Counted from the stretch's first letter, positions 41,461 to 53,537 are shown. The stretch: 64,000 nucleotides of DNA from Doryteuthis pealeii (GCA_023376005.1 CM042157.1:84149724-84213723); one strand, 5' to 3'. Notes: generated by a model not told the origin, from the letters alone. A program made the numbers and translations.

Positions 41461-41751
41461 AGCGCGCGGTGTAATGGTCAGAGCCGTAAGAAATGGACTC
41501 GTCGAACCGAGTTCAAATCCTGGACAAGGCTGTTTGCATTTCACATAGAGCTAATACCCTTGGGAAAGGCATGAATTCGTATATTCTCCCTCCAGCTATG
41601 GGTAAATAATAGAGTAGACTGGGCTCTTTAACCATGGCTAGGTAACCAGTCTAAGATAAGGAAAACTCCGAATTCAAACCTACTAAACCCCGCTTAAGAA
41701 ATTGACCTTGTGTCGCATCCTGCTCGTGCGGAGGAGTTTGTGTGTGTATAT
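41461..41751 (+). mobile_element. SINE-1 (copy B)
   Basis: Counterpart of 16441-16731. Confidence 0.85.
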
Positions 41752-42051
41752 TAGGTACCACCAATTTTCCCCGTGAAATTGACCCCCTCCCCTATATTTA
41801 ACACAATGTAACTTGCATAAAGGTTAATATTATCTTGAAAAATTTTTTGTCCATTCGAAAGAAGAAACATTAAAAAACTCATGATGATTTTTAATTTTTG
41901 AAAATTATGATTGAAAAACAATGTTTTTATTTTTGCACAAAACAAGTTACGACAAAATTTTTAAAAATTCTATGAAAAATCAATTAATGGTCCGATTTTC
42001 ACGAAAATTTCCAGAATTGCTTATCTTTTGATGAAAATATGTCTGAAATAG

Positions 42052-42052
<1 letters not shown>

Positions 42053-42096
<44 letters not shown>
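42053..42096. repeat. (TA)n microsatellite (copy B)
   Basis: Longer and uninterrupted relative to 17035-17075. Confidence 0.9.
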
Positions 42097-42099
<3 letters not shown>

Positions 42100-42800
42100 T
42101 TGATTTAACAATTAATGAATTTATAATGCATCAGTTATTTATTTCAAACTTTAATTTAGTATTTTTGCTATGAAAAATTAATATATAAAATTCATTTAAA
42201 ATATGAAAATCCTGATGTTAAGTTTAAAATGTTATATTTTTAGATTCTAAAATTAAATATCTACTTAATGCAAAACTTATTTTAGGCGCCAAAATAATAA
42301 GTTTTGAAGAAAAACTTGATTGAAAATGTACCCCCTCCCCCTTTTAAGCAGAAAAAACATCGATGTATAATTCTATCTTTTATAAAATAATAGCCAATTG
42401 AATAATTATCGAAATGAGTAAAAAAGAAATCTCCAAAAAATAAATTATTTATTATTTTTTTACATTTTATTTTTAGATTTTCGGTACTTATTTTCTTATA
42501 GAAGCGCAACCGTAAAAAAATTTTTTTTGTTTCTATTCATAACTTCGGTCTTTTATCTGTTTATTTATACTGTAATTAGAATAAAAAATGATCAACTTGC
42601 AAAACATTTTACGCCCCCAACATAAGAGGGGTCAAAATTAAGTGACCTGAAAAAAATGAGAACGTTTTGAAATAAAATAAATAATGCATTATAAAGATCA
42701 TTCATTGATACATAAACACTGGAAATTTCATTAAAATCCGATAATTTCCTGATTTTTGGTAAATTATTTTCTGTAGGGGGGGGGCTAAAGTCAGTTTGCC
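42097..42800 (-). mobile_element. hAT-E, truncated (copy B)
   Basis: Counterpart of 17076-17781, ending TTTGCCAGTCCATA. Confidence 0.75.
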
Positions 42801-42879
42801 AGTCCATACAGTATACTCCTGTATGAAACTCCTGACTCTGGATTCCTCAAATTGATTTACAAGTTCGGTCGAGATTTAC

Positions 42880-43130
42880 GCGGGTTAGCTCAGTCGGTAG
42901 AGCGTTCGGCTAGAAATCACAAGGTGCCTAGTTCGATACCGGTCCTCGCCAACTCAGTGTATGTGTAGCACAGGGATATGTGCGATAAAGTAAGGAGCTG
43001 ATAGTAGGTGTGGCGCTCCACCTCAGACGCAAAAACAATCTCCTTGGTCTAGCGCTAGTGAAAAGGGGATAGACCCCCTCGCTGATTGGCTGATACCGAC
43101 TTTAGGCCACCCCGACGACTTTACTTTAAT
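42880..43130 (+). mobile_element. SINE-2 (copy B)
   Basis: Counterpart of 17853-18104; the A box reads GTTAGCTCAGTCGGTAGAG, closer to a tRNA than in A. Confidence 0.9.
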
Positions 43131-43286
43131 TATAAATATACAAAAGTACATTATACACACACACGACGGTAGATGATAAAAAAGATTATCAATTATGATT
43201 ATAATTCCTTTGTCAATGTTCTTAATTCAATAACAGAAAGGAACATTATACAATGAAGTTTTCAGATCAAAATTATATAAATGGCT

Positions 43287-43323
<37 letters not shown>

Positions 43324-43366
43324 GAGAGAAGAGAGAGAGGGAGAGGGAGAGAGGAGAGAGAGAGAC
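43287..43366. repeat. (GA)-rich repeat (copy B)
   Basis: Shorter than 18264-18400. Confidence 0.9.
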
Positions 43367-44021
43367 GGGGGGGGGGTCAATATTAACATCTGATTATTAT
43401 TATTTTGATAAATTACATTGGATTTGTTTTCCAAAGAATTGTCCCATATAGACTCTTTCTTATCCAAGCCCCCGCACCCCCACCTTGTACCTGTTTGTTA
43501 CCAGAAATGCAATATACATTACTCTTCCATTCGCAACACATACATTTTTCACTTTTCTGCACACGTGTTCAAATCCAGAAAGCTTTCATAATTCACAGCT
43601 TTGCCAAAGCAAAAATAAAAAAAATAAAAATAATAAAAAAAATAAAAAAAAATAAAATAAAAATAAAAATATAATAAAATGAAAAAATGAAAATGAAAAA
43701 AAAATATAATAAAATGAAAAAAATAAAATGAAAAAAAATAAAAAGACAAAACAAAAAAAAATGTTTTTTTGTAATAATAAAAGTGTTTCGATTAATCTGT
43801 TACTTTTAAGTTCTTCTTCAGGTAATCATTTTCTCTATGCAAACTGCAGGTGGGTAGATTTTTTTTCTTTCTTTTCAAAAAAAAAAAAAAAGTCTTTAAA
43901 AAGGGCAGTGGCGGTGGTTTCAATCTCTTTCATCCCATAAGCATCTTAAAGATGATGTCTGAAACTGATCTAATTAATCAGAAATCGAGCGGAGAAAAAA
44001 ACCCAAAGACAGTGGAAATAA

Positions 44022-44905
44022 CAAATCTCAGCTTAACTTGCAAATGGGTCGGAAAATTAAAACGGAAACTTTTTTTGGTGGTCCCCCATGACAGTTTATG
44101 AATGAACTTTTTGCGAATTGGGTTACGGTTTAGGGGTTTGGGGATTAAGGTTGTTTTTAATTACGTATTGCTTTAAAATAAACAGAAAAAAAGGCCTTTA
44201 ATGAAAATGTATTACATAATGTTCATTTCAAGATGTTCTTGTATATTATTATTACTGGCAAGACTATGTGCCCTCCAAGTGTAAGGATTTAAGTTTTAAT
44301 GTAATGAAATATATTAGATAAGAAAGACTAACGAAATTAAATAAGAACGCACATAAAAAGATTACACTTATGTTTAATTATATTTGAACAATAGAACAAT
44401 AATAGGCTAAACTTGCAAATTGGTCGGAAAATTAAAACGGAAACTTTTTTTGTGGTCCCCCATGACAGTTTAACTACAGTGTATGAATGAACTTTTTGCG
44501 AATTGGGTTACGGTTTAGGGGTTTGGGGATTAAGGTTGTTTTTAATTACGTATTGCTTAAAAGAAAAAAACAACAAAAACAAAAAAAAACAAATTACTAT
44601 ACATTTAATAAACCAAGTTTAATTGAAATTATACATTGCAATAGTAACACAAACAACTGAGACTAATGTGTCTACCGTTGGATTCAATAATTAATTTCAA
44701 TGGTTAATTAAATGTATAGTAATTTTCGGTTTTTGTTGTTTTTTAAGCAATACGTAATTACAAACAACCTTAATCCCCAAACCCCTAAACTGTAACCCAA
44801 TTCGCAAAAAGTTAATTCATACACTGCAGTTAAACTGTCATGGGGGACCACCAAAAAACTTTCCTTTTAATTTTCCGACCAATTTGCAAGTTTAGTCCAA
44901 ATCTC
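44022..44905. mobile_element. MITE-A composite with 8-bp TSD (copy B)
   Basis: Counterpart of 19059-19946. CAAATCTC duplications at 44022-44029 and 44898-44905, inner second MITE-A start at 44405. The right flank then continues into B-only DNA. Confidence 0.8.
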
Positions 44906-44982
44906 TACAGTTTCTCTAATTGTGGTGAATAAACAAAAAAAAAGGGGGAAATCTATTTCTATAGGTTGAGCAATAAGAAAAA

Positions 44983-45473
44983 CTAGCGGGACATGCCACA
45001 GTATTATGATTTAATTATTACAACGTTTGATATATTTACTTAAGAGCTATTAATAAATAGTTCAATATTTAACAAGTATAATAATCATGATTTAACTCTT
45101 TCTCACTTTTTTTTCCTTTCTTTTCTTCTTTTCATCTTGTTCGATTGAAACAGATTAGCGTTATCACTTCCATGCGCTCAACCCCTCAGTCTTCCCTACT
45201 CTATTTATTCATTTCTTAATATTTTTACTTTGTACCATGTACTTTTTTTGTCGTTGTTGTCCCTTTCTTCCTTTACAATAAAAACGGAATAGTCCGTTAT
45301 TTAGCTGAGGTGACGACACTCTTAAGAAATAAGAATTCGGTGGATAAGCAACACCAGATAATCAGGATTTACATTTTTGTCTTTTATCTTGGACGATTTG
45401 GACAGTCTCATTTTTAACCAGAGGGTGTTGCAGGATGATAACGGTCGTACTTCTACGGGTATTGATATATAGA
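44983..45473 (-). mobile_element. Helitron D, complete, minus strand (B only)
   Basis: On the + strand, host A (44982) then CTAGCGGGACATGCCACAG at the left end, and ...GATATATAGA then host T (45474) at the right. Read on the minus strand this is A|TC...CTAG|T. Interior matches D copies: TTACAACGTTTGATAT, TTCGATTGAAACAGATTAG, CGGATAATCAGGATTTAC-type and GATGATAACGGTCGTAC words. No coding capacity. Lies within the 1.6 kb that copy A lacks. Confidence 0.75.
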
Positions 45474-45499
45474 TATTTTATTGTAAAATCTATTTTGCT

Positions 45500-45939
45500 A
45501 GCTTACCTTTCAGATTAGCCTTATCGCTTCCGCGCGCTCACCCACTATATCTTTCCCCCTCTTTCTTTCTAATTTTGTTTTTCTGTGTAGCATGTATTTT
45601 TTCTTCCTTTTCTTTCTTTATAATAAAAACGGAATGGTCCATTATTTAGCTGAGGACACTCATAAGAAATAAGTATTCGGCGGATAAGCAACACCAGATA
45701 ATCAGGATTCTGATTTTTTTTTCATTTCATCTTGGACTATTTAAATGGTCTCATTTTTCACCAGAGGGTGTTGCAAGATGTTAACGGTCATACTTTTAAG
45801 GAACAGAAGCATTAATATAATCAGATAATCAGGATTTGCATTTCATCTTGGATAATTTGGACGGTCTCCTTTTTTGCTAAAGGTTGTTGTAAGATGATAA
45901 CGGTCGGAAGATTAAGGAACAAGCGTATTAATATATAGA
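45500..45939 (-). repeat. two partial Helitron D copies in tandem (B only)
   Basis: Directly after the complete D copy, its 5'-terminal halves occur twice more: about 45505-45815 and 45816-45939. The second again ends AATATATAGA before T. Words such as ATAACGGTCG and ATCTTGGA(C/T)(T/A)ATTT recur. This forms a small head-to-tail cluster. Confidence 0.65.
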
Positions 45940-46035
45940 TTTTAATTCCATGAATTTCTTCAACGTTGAAGTTTCGTTTTCTAAAAATATTAACAGTTAC
46001 CATGTAATTCATTTTTAATTTTCATTTGATTCACT

Positions 46036-46601
46036 GCTTATTTGGTATTATTCGCAGAGTTCCGTCCCGGTCTCCTGCCCTAAAAAAACGCTAGGCGGTG
46101 TTAGCTTTAAAAAATTGTCGATAAAAACGCCTTCAATGAAATATGAAAAAAAATGAACCGACAAAAAACGATTTTTCCTTTTTTTTTTCTATAAAGATAA
46201 GTTTGTATAATTATATCAGAAGATTTTTATAAGTTTCGATGCGAGAGCTTTTTAGTAAAAGAACCAGGAATACAGAATTCTGCTAAAAAATATCAACAAA
46301 GAAATTGAACCTGTGGTAAAAAAAACCCAAAAAACCCCGGACTGTTTTACCATAAAATAATTAAAAAAAAAAATTAAAAATGACCTGACATTTTTTTATC
46401 AAAATATAAAAGAATATCTAAATACTGAGATTTAAAAAAAAATTATTTTTGTTTAATGTCTTGTTTTTAGTTTAAATAAACAAGAATATCTAAATATTTC
46501 ATTGAAGGCGTTTTTATCGACAATTTTTTAAGCTAACACCGCCTAGCGTTTTTTTAAGGCAGGAGGTCGGGACGGAACTCTGCGAATAGTACCGCTTATT
46601 T
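46036..46601. mobile_element. 550-bp foldback MITE with 8-bp TSD
   Basis: Ends GGTATTATTCGCAGAGTTCC and GGAACTCTGCGAATAGTACC, inverted over about 100 bp (including AACGCTAGGCGGTGTTAGC and complement). Body 46044-46593, flanked by GCTTATTT at 46036-46043 and 46594-46601. An 8-bp duplication suggests a hAT-type transposase acting in trans. Copy A retains only the right arm (19955-20030). Confidence 0.85.
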
Positions 46602-46968
46602 TATTAAAGGATAACAATATCTACTTCATTAGCAAACACCTGTCACTGAAAGGTAATCCTAATTGTCTATTTCACTGACCCCACTCGCTTCCGTCGGACA
46701 TTCGAATTTTCAAAACTGTCACCCGAAAAATCCAACCCGATTTATTTTAGTTCTTAAAATTCTCGTGCAAATTCCGGTGCACGAGAATCTCGCAGTTTTT
46801 TGCTCTGTGCTTATCTTGTCGCTTTCGTCGGAGGGGGGGGGGGATACAGACTGCGCCCACCACATTTCTTTTTAAGATCACCCCCCCTACCCCTACTTGC
46901 TGAATGAAAAATTGGGTCAAGTTGTTCTGAGAGAAATTGATTTGTGCCTTTTATTAATTTTTAAATTT
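46602..46968. other. unassigned, copy B
   Basis: Counterpart of 20031-20400. No gene. Confidence 0.45.
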
Positions 46969-46969
46969 A

Positions 46970-47595
46970 CTAGCAAATATACGCACCCTCCGGGTGCAAG
47001 TATTTAAGTTTTAATATAATAAAATATCATATTAAATTAGAAAGGCTAATGAAACTAAATAAGAATACAGATAAAAAGATTTGAAACAGAGGGAGTATAA
47101 TAAAAAATGGAACAACTGAAACTTACTCTTCCATCACTCTTGTCTTTCATTGTTATTTTTTCTTATTTAAGTATTTAGTTTAAAAAGGAAGTAAAGTAAA
47201 AAATGACAGTTATTTTATCTTGTTAATGGATTTCATTTAAGATTCATGAAGAGATTTTTGCTTATATTCATTAAAATAAAACCAAACAGTTAGAAATCAA
47301 TAATACTAAGCACATATTTATTAAATTCGATTTTTTTAATATTAATATGCAAATTAGCCTTCCCGTTCACACTGTAAACCGCTATTTTTTGTATATATAA
47401 ATATAATTGCATGTTGTCAGTATGTAGACATAATTAACAGTATTAATAATGTAAGACAATTTTATTAATAATTGAGGTTTAGATAAAAATAAAATCATGG
47501 AGTATGTGATGTCAATAACTAAGAGAATTGTGACTTGAGTAGGAATATAGTTTCGGTTACAGACAGAAAAACACACAATCTCCATTATAATAAGA
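46970..47595 (-). mobile_element. Helitron H, young copy 2, polymorphic insertion
   Basis: + strand: host A (46969), CTAGCAAATATACGCACCC at the left; CTCCATTATAATAAGA then host T (47596) at the right. Minus-strand hairpin GCACCC/GGGTGC next to the CTAG end. Copy A lacks the element at the same place (about 20410), giving a filled/empty pair. 626 bp. Confidence 0.92.
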
Positions 47596-47689
47596 TTTTA
47601 TTAATAAAACTATATAAACGATTCGAACATTTCCCTCAGTAGTAGGAAAAATAGGGCGTAGAAATTTGTTTACAGGGAGTGGGTTATAT

Positions 47690-47793
47690 ATCATCATCAT
47701 TAGGTCACCATGAGTCTCTTTGGCCAAACGTCCCTGTCGGTCTTCCGCGTGACATTCAGAGTTCGTACAGAGTTGATCGATGCAGATTTTGGG
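47690..47793 (-). pseudogene. RTE-like C-terminus (copy B)
   Basis: Encodes KICIDQLCTNSECHAEDRQG; counterpart of 20514-20626, without the stop seen in A. The upstream half is deleted in B. Confidence 0.65.
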
Positions 47794-47946
47794 GCTAAAC
47801 TTGCAAATCGGTCGGAAAATTAGGGTGACCCAGAAAAAAACAGAACCCACAAATTTTCTAATAAAAACTGTTAATTTTAACTAGGGGGGTTTAGGGGTTG
47901 GGGTTTAGGGTTAGTTTAATGGGAAAATAAATAATTTGGGTTCTGA
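47794..47946. repeat. truncated MITE-A/MITE-B composite (copy B)
   Basis: Starts GGCTAAACTTGCAAATCGG and one MITE-B unit, then stops at GGGTTCTG, where sequence homologous to A 22235 follows. The remaining 1.45 kb of copy A (second MITE-B, RTE part 1, Helitron D2, mariner remnant) is absent. Confidence 0.8.
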
Positions 47947-48002
47947 TTCATACAGAGGGTAGTATGTGAGGAAAAGTTATGGAAAAGTGAATAACGAACA
48001 CA

Positions 48003-48060
48003 GTTATATTCAATTAATATTTCGCCACTTTTGGCCTCAGAGGCTTCATCAGAATGAATT
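48003..48060 (-). other. hammerhead-like core (copy B)
   Basis: Counterpart of 22280-22345; CTGATGAAGCC and GGCGAAAT are preserved. Confidence 0.4.
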
Positions 48061-48192
48061 GTATCATTTTAAAACAAAAAGATATTATAGACGATGAAAA
48101 AGGTAAAAAGAGGAGCGCGAGAATGGGGTGGGGGGATAAACGGGCTGCCACAGATGTAGGTAGTATAAAAGTTCGTGGTGTGGGGGGGGGAA

Positions 48193-48207
48193 TAGAAGGA
48201 TCAAAGG
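48193..48207. other. empty target site of retroposon K
   Basis: GAAGGATCAAAGG occurs once here. In copy A the same 13 bp is duplicated around a 585-bp K element. Confidence 0.88.
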
Positions 48208-48345
48208 ATTTAGGGTAAGGAGGCAGAAAGTGATTAGTGAAAGTGTTAGTTGTGTGGCTGTGTAGTGGAGACAGTTTGCCGAGTTCGTCTGTGTGGGAAG
48301 AAAGTATGTTATTCCAGTGATTCCGAAAGTTTTTTTTTTTATATA

Positions 48346-48603
48346 AGTAAAGTAAAGTAAAGTCGTCGGGGCGGCCTAATGTCGGTATCAGCCAATCAGC
48401 GAGGGAGTCTATCCCCTTTTCAATAGCGCTAGACCAAGGAGATTATCTTAGCGTCTGAGGTGGAGCGCCACAACTACCATCAGCTCCTTACTTTACCGCA
48501 CAGATCCCTGTGCTACTCATACGCTGAGTCGGCGAGGACCGGTATCGAACTAGGAACCTTGTGGTTTCTTGCCGAACGCTCTACCGACTGAGCTAACCCG
48601 GCC
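48346..48603 (-). mobile_element. SINE-2 (copy B)
   Basis: Counterpart of 23195-23447 with one extra TAAAG unit in the tail. Confidence 0.9.
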
Positions 48604-48629
48604 CTTTATGAACTTTTGTTTAGTAAATT

Positions 48630-48816
48630 AGGGTGTCCCAGAAAAAAGGGTTTATGGTTAGTTAAATGGGAAAATAAATAAATAATTTGGGTTGTGTTTT
48701 TTTCTGGGTCATCCTGTACAGGGTGACCCAGAAAAAACAGAACCCTAACCCTAACCCCTAGTTAAAATTAAGTTTTATTACAAAATTTGTGTGTTCCGTT
48801 TTTTCTGGGACACCCT
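48630..48816. mobile_element. two MITE-B units (copy B)
   Basis: Counterpart of 23466-23656, units joined at CCTGTACAGGG. Confidence 0.8.
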
Positions 48817-48884
48817 AATTTACTAAAAAAGTTCATAATTACCTAAACATATACAATTGAATATTTCTTAAAAGATTCAAAACC

Positions 48885-48887
<3 letters not shown>

Positions 48888-48933
<46 letters not shown>

Positions 48934-49260
48934 AACCCCTTTGCTCGAGCAGGATGCGACACAAGGTCCATTTCTTAAACAAAGTTTAACAGTACTATTT
49001 CTCTAATTTTATAATACAAAATATAAAGGAGCTTAACAGGTTTCAATTCAGTTTTCCTTCTTCTAGACTGGTTACCAAGCCAAGGTTAAAGTCCCCATCT
49101 GTCCTACTATTTACCTTTATAGCTGGAGGGAGAGTAGTTGGATACATAGCTTTCCCAAGTGTATCAGCGCTATGTGAAATGAAAACATTCGCGTCCAGGA
49201 TTTGAACTCAGGTCGACGAGTCCGTTTCCTACGACGATAACCATTACACCACACGCCTCC
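48888..49260 (-). mobile_element. SINE-1 with (TA)n tail (copy B)
   Basis: Counterpart of 23728-24083; tail of about 43 bp of TA, body 48931-49260 with the same internal AT insertion. Confidence 0.85.
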
Positions 49261-49416
49261 GTGATTTATATGGTAATTTCATCCATGTTGTAGTATCATG
49301 TAGAACAAAAGTCCCCTAAGCCACGGGCTACAGGCGGCTCTCGAAATTCATCTTCATTCAATTTTCAAAAAATTATCTTCGCCTTTTAATATTGACTGTG
49401 AAGATGGAACCCATTG

Positions 49417-50506
49417 ATCTTTGATAGGGACTGGCAAACTGAACCTAAAATGCGTTTTTGACAAAATGACTTTAGCCCCCACCCCCCTACAGAAAATAAT
49501 TTACCAAAAATCAGGGAATTATCGGATTTTAATGAAATTTTCAGTGTTTATTTATCAATGAATGATCTTTATAATGCATTATTTATTTTATTTCAAAACT
49601 TTCTCATTTTTTTCAGGTCGCTTAATTTGCCCCCCCCCCCTGTTATGTTGGGGGCGTAAAATATTTTACAAATTGGTCTTATATTGTACTAATTACAGTA
49701 TAAATAATGAGATAAAAGACCGAACTTATGAATAGAAACAAAAAAAAAAATTTTTTTACGGTTGCTGTTCTATGAGAAAATAAGTACCGAAAATCGAAAA
49801 ATAAAATGTAAAAAAATAATAAATAATTCATTTTTTGGAGATTTCTTTTTTACTCATTTCGATAATTATTTAATTTGCTATTATTTTATAAAAGAAAAAA
49901 TTATACATCGATGTTTTTTCTGCTTAAAAAGGGGAGGGGGTACATTTTCAATCGAGTTTTTCTTCAAAACGTATACTTTTTTCGAAAAAATAAGGTTTGC
50001 ATTAAGTAGATATTTATTTTTAGAATCTAAAAATATAACATTTTAAACTTAAAATCCGAATTTTTTAATTTTAAATGAATTTTATATATTAATTTTTCAT
50101 AGCAACATTACTAAATTAAAGTTTTGAAATAAAATAACTGATGCATTATAAAATTCATTAATTGTTAAATCAATACTGAAAATTGCATTAAAATCGAATA
50201 ATTACCTGATTTTTGGTAATTTTTTTCCCATCCCAAATGTTACGTTAAAATTGTAAACAAGCGCCTAAAACCATTGAAAAACACCCAAAATGGCGGATCG
50301 CGTCGAAATTGACCAAAACAAATAGTTTTAAATGTATTAAAAATAAACTGCATATGTAATTATATTTTTCTTTTTTTAATGATGGTTATTATGCTACTAC
50401 TTATCGATTTAGACAAAGTTTAACCTTAGATAATAGATTTAATTATTCTTAATTCGCTTTTAAAACTCGTAGTATCCGATTTTTTTTGCCAGTCCCTAAT
50501 CTTTAA
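49417..50506 (+). mobile_element. hAT-E, complete (copy B)
   Basis: Body 49425-50498, TAGGGACTGGCAAA and TTTGCCAGTCCCTA ends. Flanks ATCTTTGA and ATCTTTAA, one mutation from a perfect 8-bp duplication. Confidence 0.85.
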
Positions 50507-51310
50507 TGTTTAGAAGATTTCTTGTTCGCCATATCCTCGACTTCTATATGAACATTTCCCCAACCAATATCACCTACATTCAGCTGTTGCGTAGCGCCTT
50601 TTCTTTTCTTCTCTGTCTAGTCTTCTATCTTCTTAATAGTCTTCTAATAGTCTGTATATCTTCTACAGGTCTCGTCTGGTCTTTCTTATCTGGGGATTCC
50701 GTGTCTGGTTCTGCTGGGGACCATTTCTTATCAGAAGCCTTGTGTCATTGTTAGCTTTTAGTAATAACAACAAGACTTCGATTTACCTTTGATGTATTTT
50801 ATTCCGGATCCCCAGAACCAGACAAAATGCGCGCAGAGAGTCACATCTTGCTAGCTTCAGTCCTAACTCTCAACTGACTAACTGCAACTAACTGCTGCAA
50901 CTCTTACTGAGTGCCCACCTTAAACCGGAAGGGCTTCTCTCACTTCCGATTCTCACGATCATCCCAGAACGCAAGGTGAGAGTGAGTCAAGCGTTGTCAC
51001 TCACTCTCAAGGCCATCAGCTGTACTGATTGCCATAAGGATTTCTATACTACCTTAAAAAGTAATAGGGATCCAATTAATATGTAACACAGCACGATGAG
51101 CATATTTGACACTACATACTGCTGTGAACAGTTAGCAACTGCCAACTTCTTCATTTAACTCTGATATTATATCTTTTTGTGGTTGCAAACATCATCAGAT
51201 GTCTCATTAATAATTAGGATTGTTATCTTTTGAATTGAGCTGTGTGAACCCCACTGAGTTAAGCGTTGTGGACCTCGGGCTGAAAAAGGTTGTGGACCCC
51301 CTGACATAGA
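50507..51310. other. unassigned, copy B
   Basis: Counterpart of 25321-26140. No ORF shared by both copies. Confidence 0.45.
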
Positions 51311-51377
51311 CCAATTAATAGACTTTTTTCTCGATGGTATCAAAACAATCTCTTTGTTTCAAATCACTGGAGGGTCT

Positions 51378-51585
51378 TACGAAGGTCGTTCAAAAAATTC
51401 TAAGCCTCACTCAGAAAGGAGAGCCACTTCTTATAAAACTAATTCAGATTCCTGTCTTAATTTCTCGGTAGGTGAAGCTTATACAATGGTGAGAGGTGTG
51501 CGACAAATCTAAAAATAGACACAATAAAAGCTTGGGCAGTCAAAGTATATTGGTGAGGCTTAGAACTTTTTGAACGACTGTCGTA
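51378..51585. mobile_element. mariner MITE (copy B)
   Basis: Body 51380-51583, TA on each side; counterpart of 26208-26415. Confidence 0.85.
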
Positions 51586-51817
51586 TGCTCATCTTTTCCA
51601 TTCAATCAAAATCATGGGATACATTGAATTCTTCTATAAATTGAATATCCCCCCCCCCCAATCTGAGGATTGCCTAATACGCATGAAACTTGAGTAACGT
51701 TAATATAGTCTCATAATATTGTATTTGATGTGTTAAAACCTGCACTGCTAATCTAGCATTGAGCACTTTTGTATGCAAACACTTTTCATATTTGCTATTC
51801 TTCATTATATTATTATC

Positions 51818-52690
51818 GTAGAATCCTCGGCCATCTCGATTCTTAATACTCTACCACAGAGACCTGGTTTTTATAAAATATCACCTTTCCTTGCTAGAAC
51901 TATATTAAAAAACTTTAATATACACCACTAAATTTCTTATTACTCACACTAATTTTCCTATTAACTTTCCACTTGTAATATATTTCCCCCTAATCTCTTT
52001 CCTCCCATTCTCCCTATTAATATTACATTAAAATATTTTTAAACTTAATATTCTTCCTATTAATATTACTTATAAACTTAATTAACTTACACTTTTTCTA
52101 GCCTACACCCCCTTCATTATTCATTTGTTTTAATTTAATCCTCTATTTTATCATTTTTCATCTTAATGTTTTTTCATCTATATTATTCAACTTACTGATT
52201 TATTTTTTCTCTACATTTCATTTACTTAATTTGATTCTTACCTAAACGACATTTTTTAATATCATTAGATTAATTTCATTATATATCAATAAATTAACTA
52301 CCCACTATTCATACATACGCATATACATTTTTCTACTTAAAAAACTATTTAATATTTAAAAACTAATAAATATAATAACTAATAACATTACTACTACACC
52401 TATAAATAAATTTAATTAATAATTTATTCTATTACATAAATAAACTCCCACTCCACATATACTAGTTATTTTATTTTATCTTTATCATTTTAAATTTTAC
52501 CTCTAAAATTAAATCAGACTTTTAATATACAAATAAAAATATAGTGACAACTAATCCAATTATTATTTTAACCACTATCCAATTACCATCTTCAAACTAA
52601 TTAATATACCTTTCTATTTAATTTGATTTAACTAAACATCATTTTTAGAACTTCACCACAATAATTTTACCTACTTTAACATATTAACTT
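51818..52690. other. B-only segment, nearly G-free on the + strand
   Basis: Inserted between ATTCTTCATTATATTATTAT and the Helitron of copy B. The first about 70 bp have normal composition. From 51901 to 52680 I count about 15 G against 146 C in 780 bases, with no GG dinucleotide. No tandem period, ORF or similarity to other window sequence is evident. No counterpart in copy A, where a (TA)n tract occupies the site. Confidence 0.85.
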
Positions 52691-52697
52691 ATATATA

Positions 52698-53326
52698 CTA
52701 GCAAATATATGCACCCTCTGGGTGCAAGTATCTAAGTTTTAATGTAATAAAGTATTGTATTAAATTAGAAAGGCTAATAAAACTAAATAAGAATGCAGAT
52801 AAATGATTTGAAACAGAGGGAGGTATAATCGAAAAATAGAACAACTGAAATTTACTCTTCCATCACTCTCGTCTTTTCATTGTTAATTTTTTCTAATTTA
52901 AGTATTTAGTTAAAAAAGGAAGTAAAGAATAAAATGACAGTTATCTTTTCTTGTTAATCGATTTCATTTAAGATTCATTGAAGAGATTTTTGCTTATATT
53001 CATTAAAAATAAATCCAAACAGTTCAAAAATCAATAATACTAAGCACATATTTAATAAAATCACATTTTTAATATCAATATGCAAATTAGCCTTCCCGTT
53101 CACACAATAAACCGCTATTTTGTTGTATATATAAATATAATTGCATGTTGCTAATATGCAGATATGGTTAACAGTATTAATAATATACAACAATTTTATT
53201 AATAATCGAGATTTAAATAAAATTAATATCGTGGAGAATGTGATGTCAATAACTAAGGAAACTGTGACTTGAGTAGTAATATAGTTTCGGTTACAGACAG
53301 AAAAACACACAATCTCCATTATAATA

Positions 53327-53329
<3 letters not shown>
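52698..53329 (-). mobile_element. Helitron H, young copy 3
   Basis: Same locus as 26689-27318: A then CTAGCAAATATATGCACCC at the left, CATTATAATAAGA then T at the right. One base of the hairpin loop differs (TCT for TCC). A minus-strand frame of 114 codons starts nine bases inside the TC end. 632 bp. Confidence 0.9.

Positions 53330-53372
<43 letters not shown>
53330..53372. repeat. (TA)n tract (copy B)
   Basis: Joins the Helitron end directly to TTTGAAGGATATTAAAATC, omitting the 0.8 kb present in copy A (27353-28150). Confidence 0.9.
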
Positions 53373-53375
<3 letters not shown>

Positions 53376-53537
53376 AAGGATATTAAAATCTTGAATTTAG
53401 AATTCATTTATCACCATAGGGTAGCAGTCACATTACATCAATAATTGTACTACAATTTCCGTAGCATGAGGCTTTTATAGGTGGGATTAAAAACAGCAGA
53501 ACCCTTTTTTCGTTTTCTCCTACACTGGTTTGCCTGC

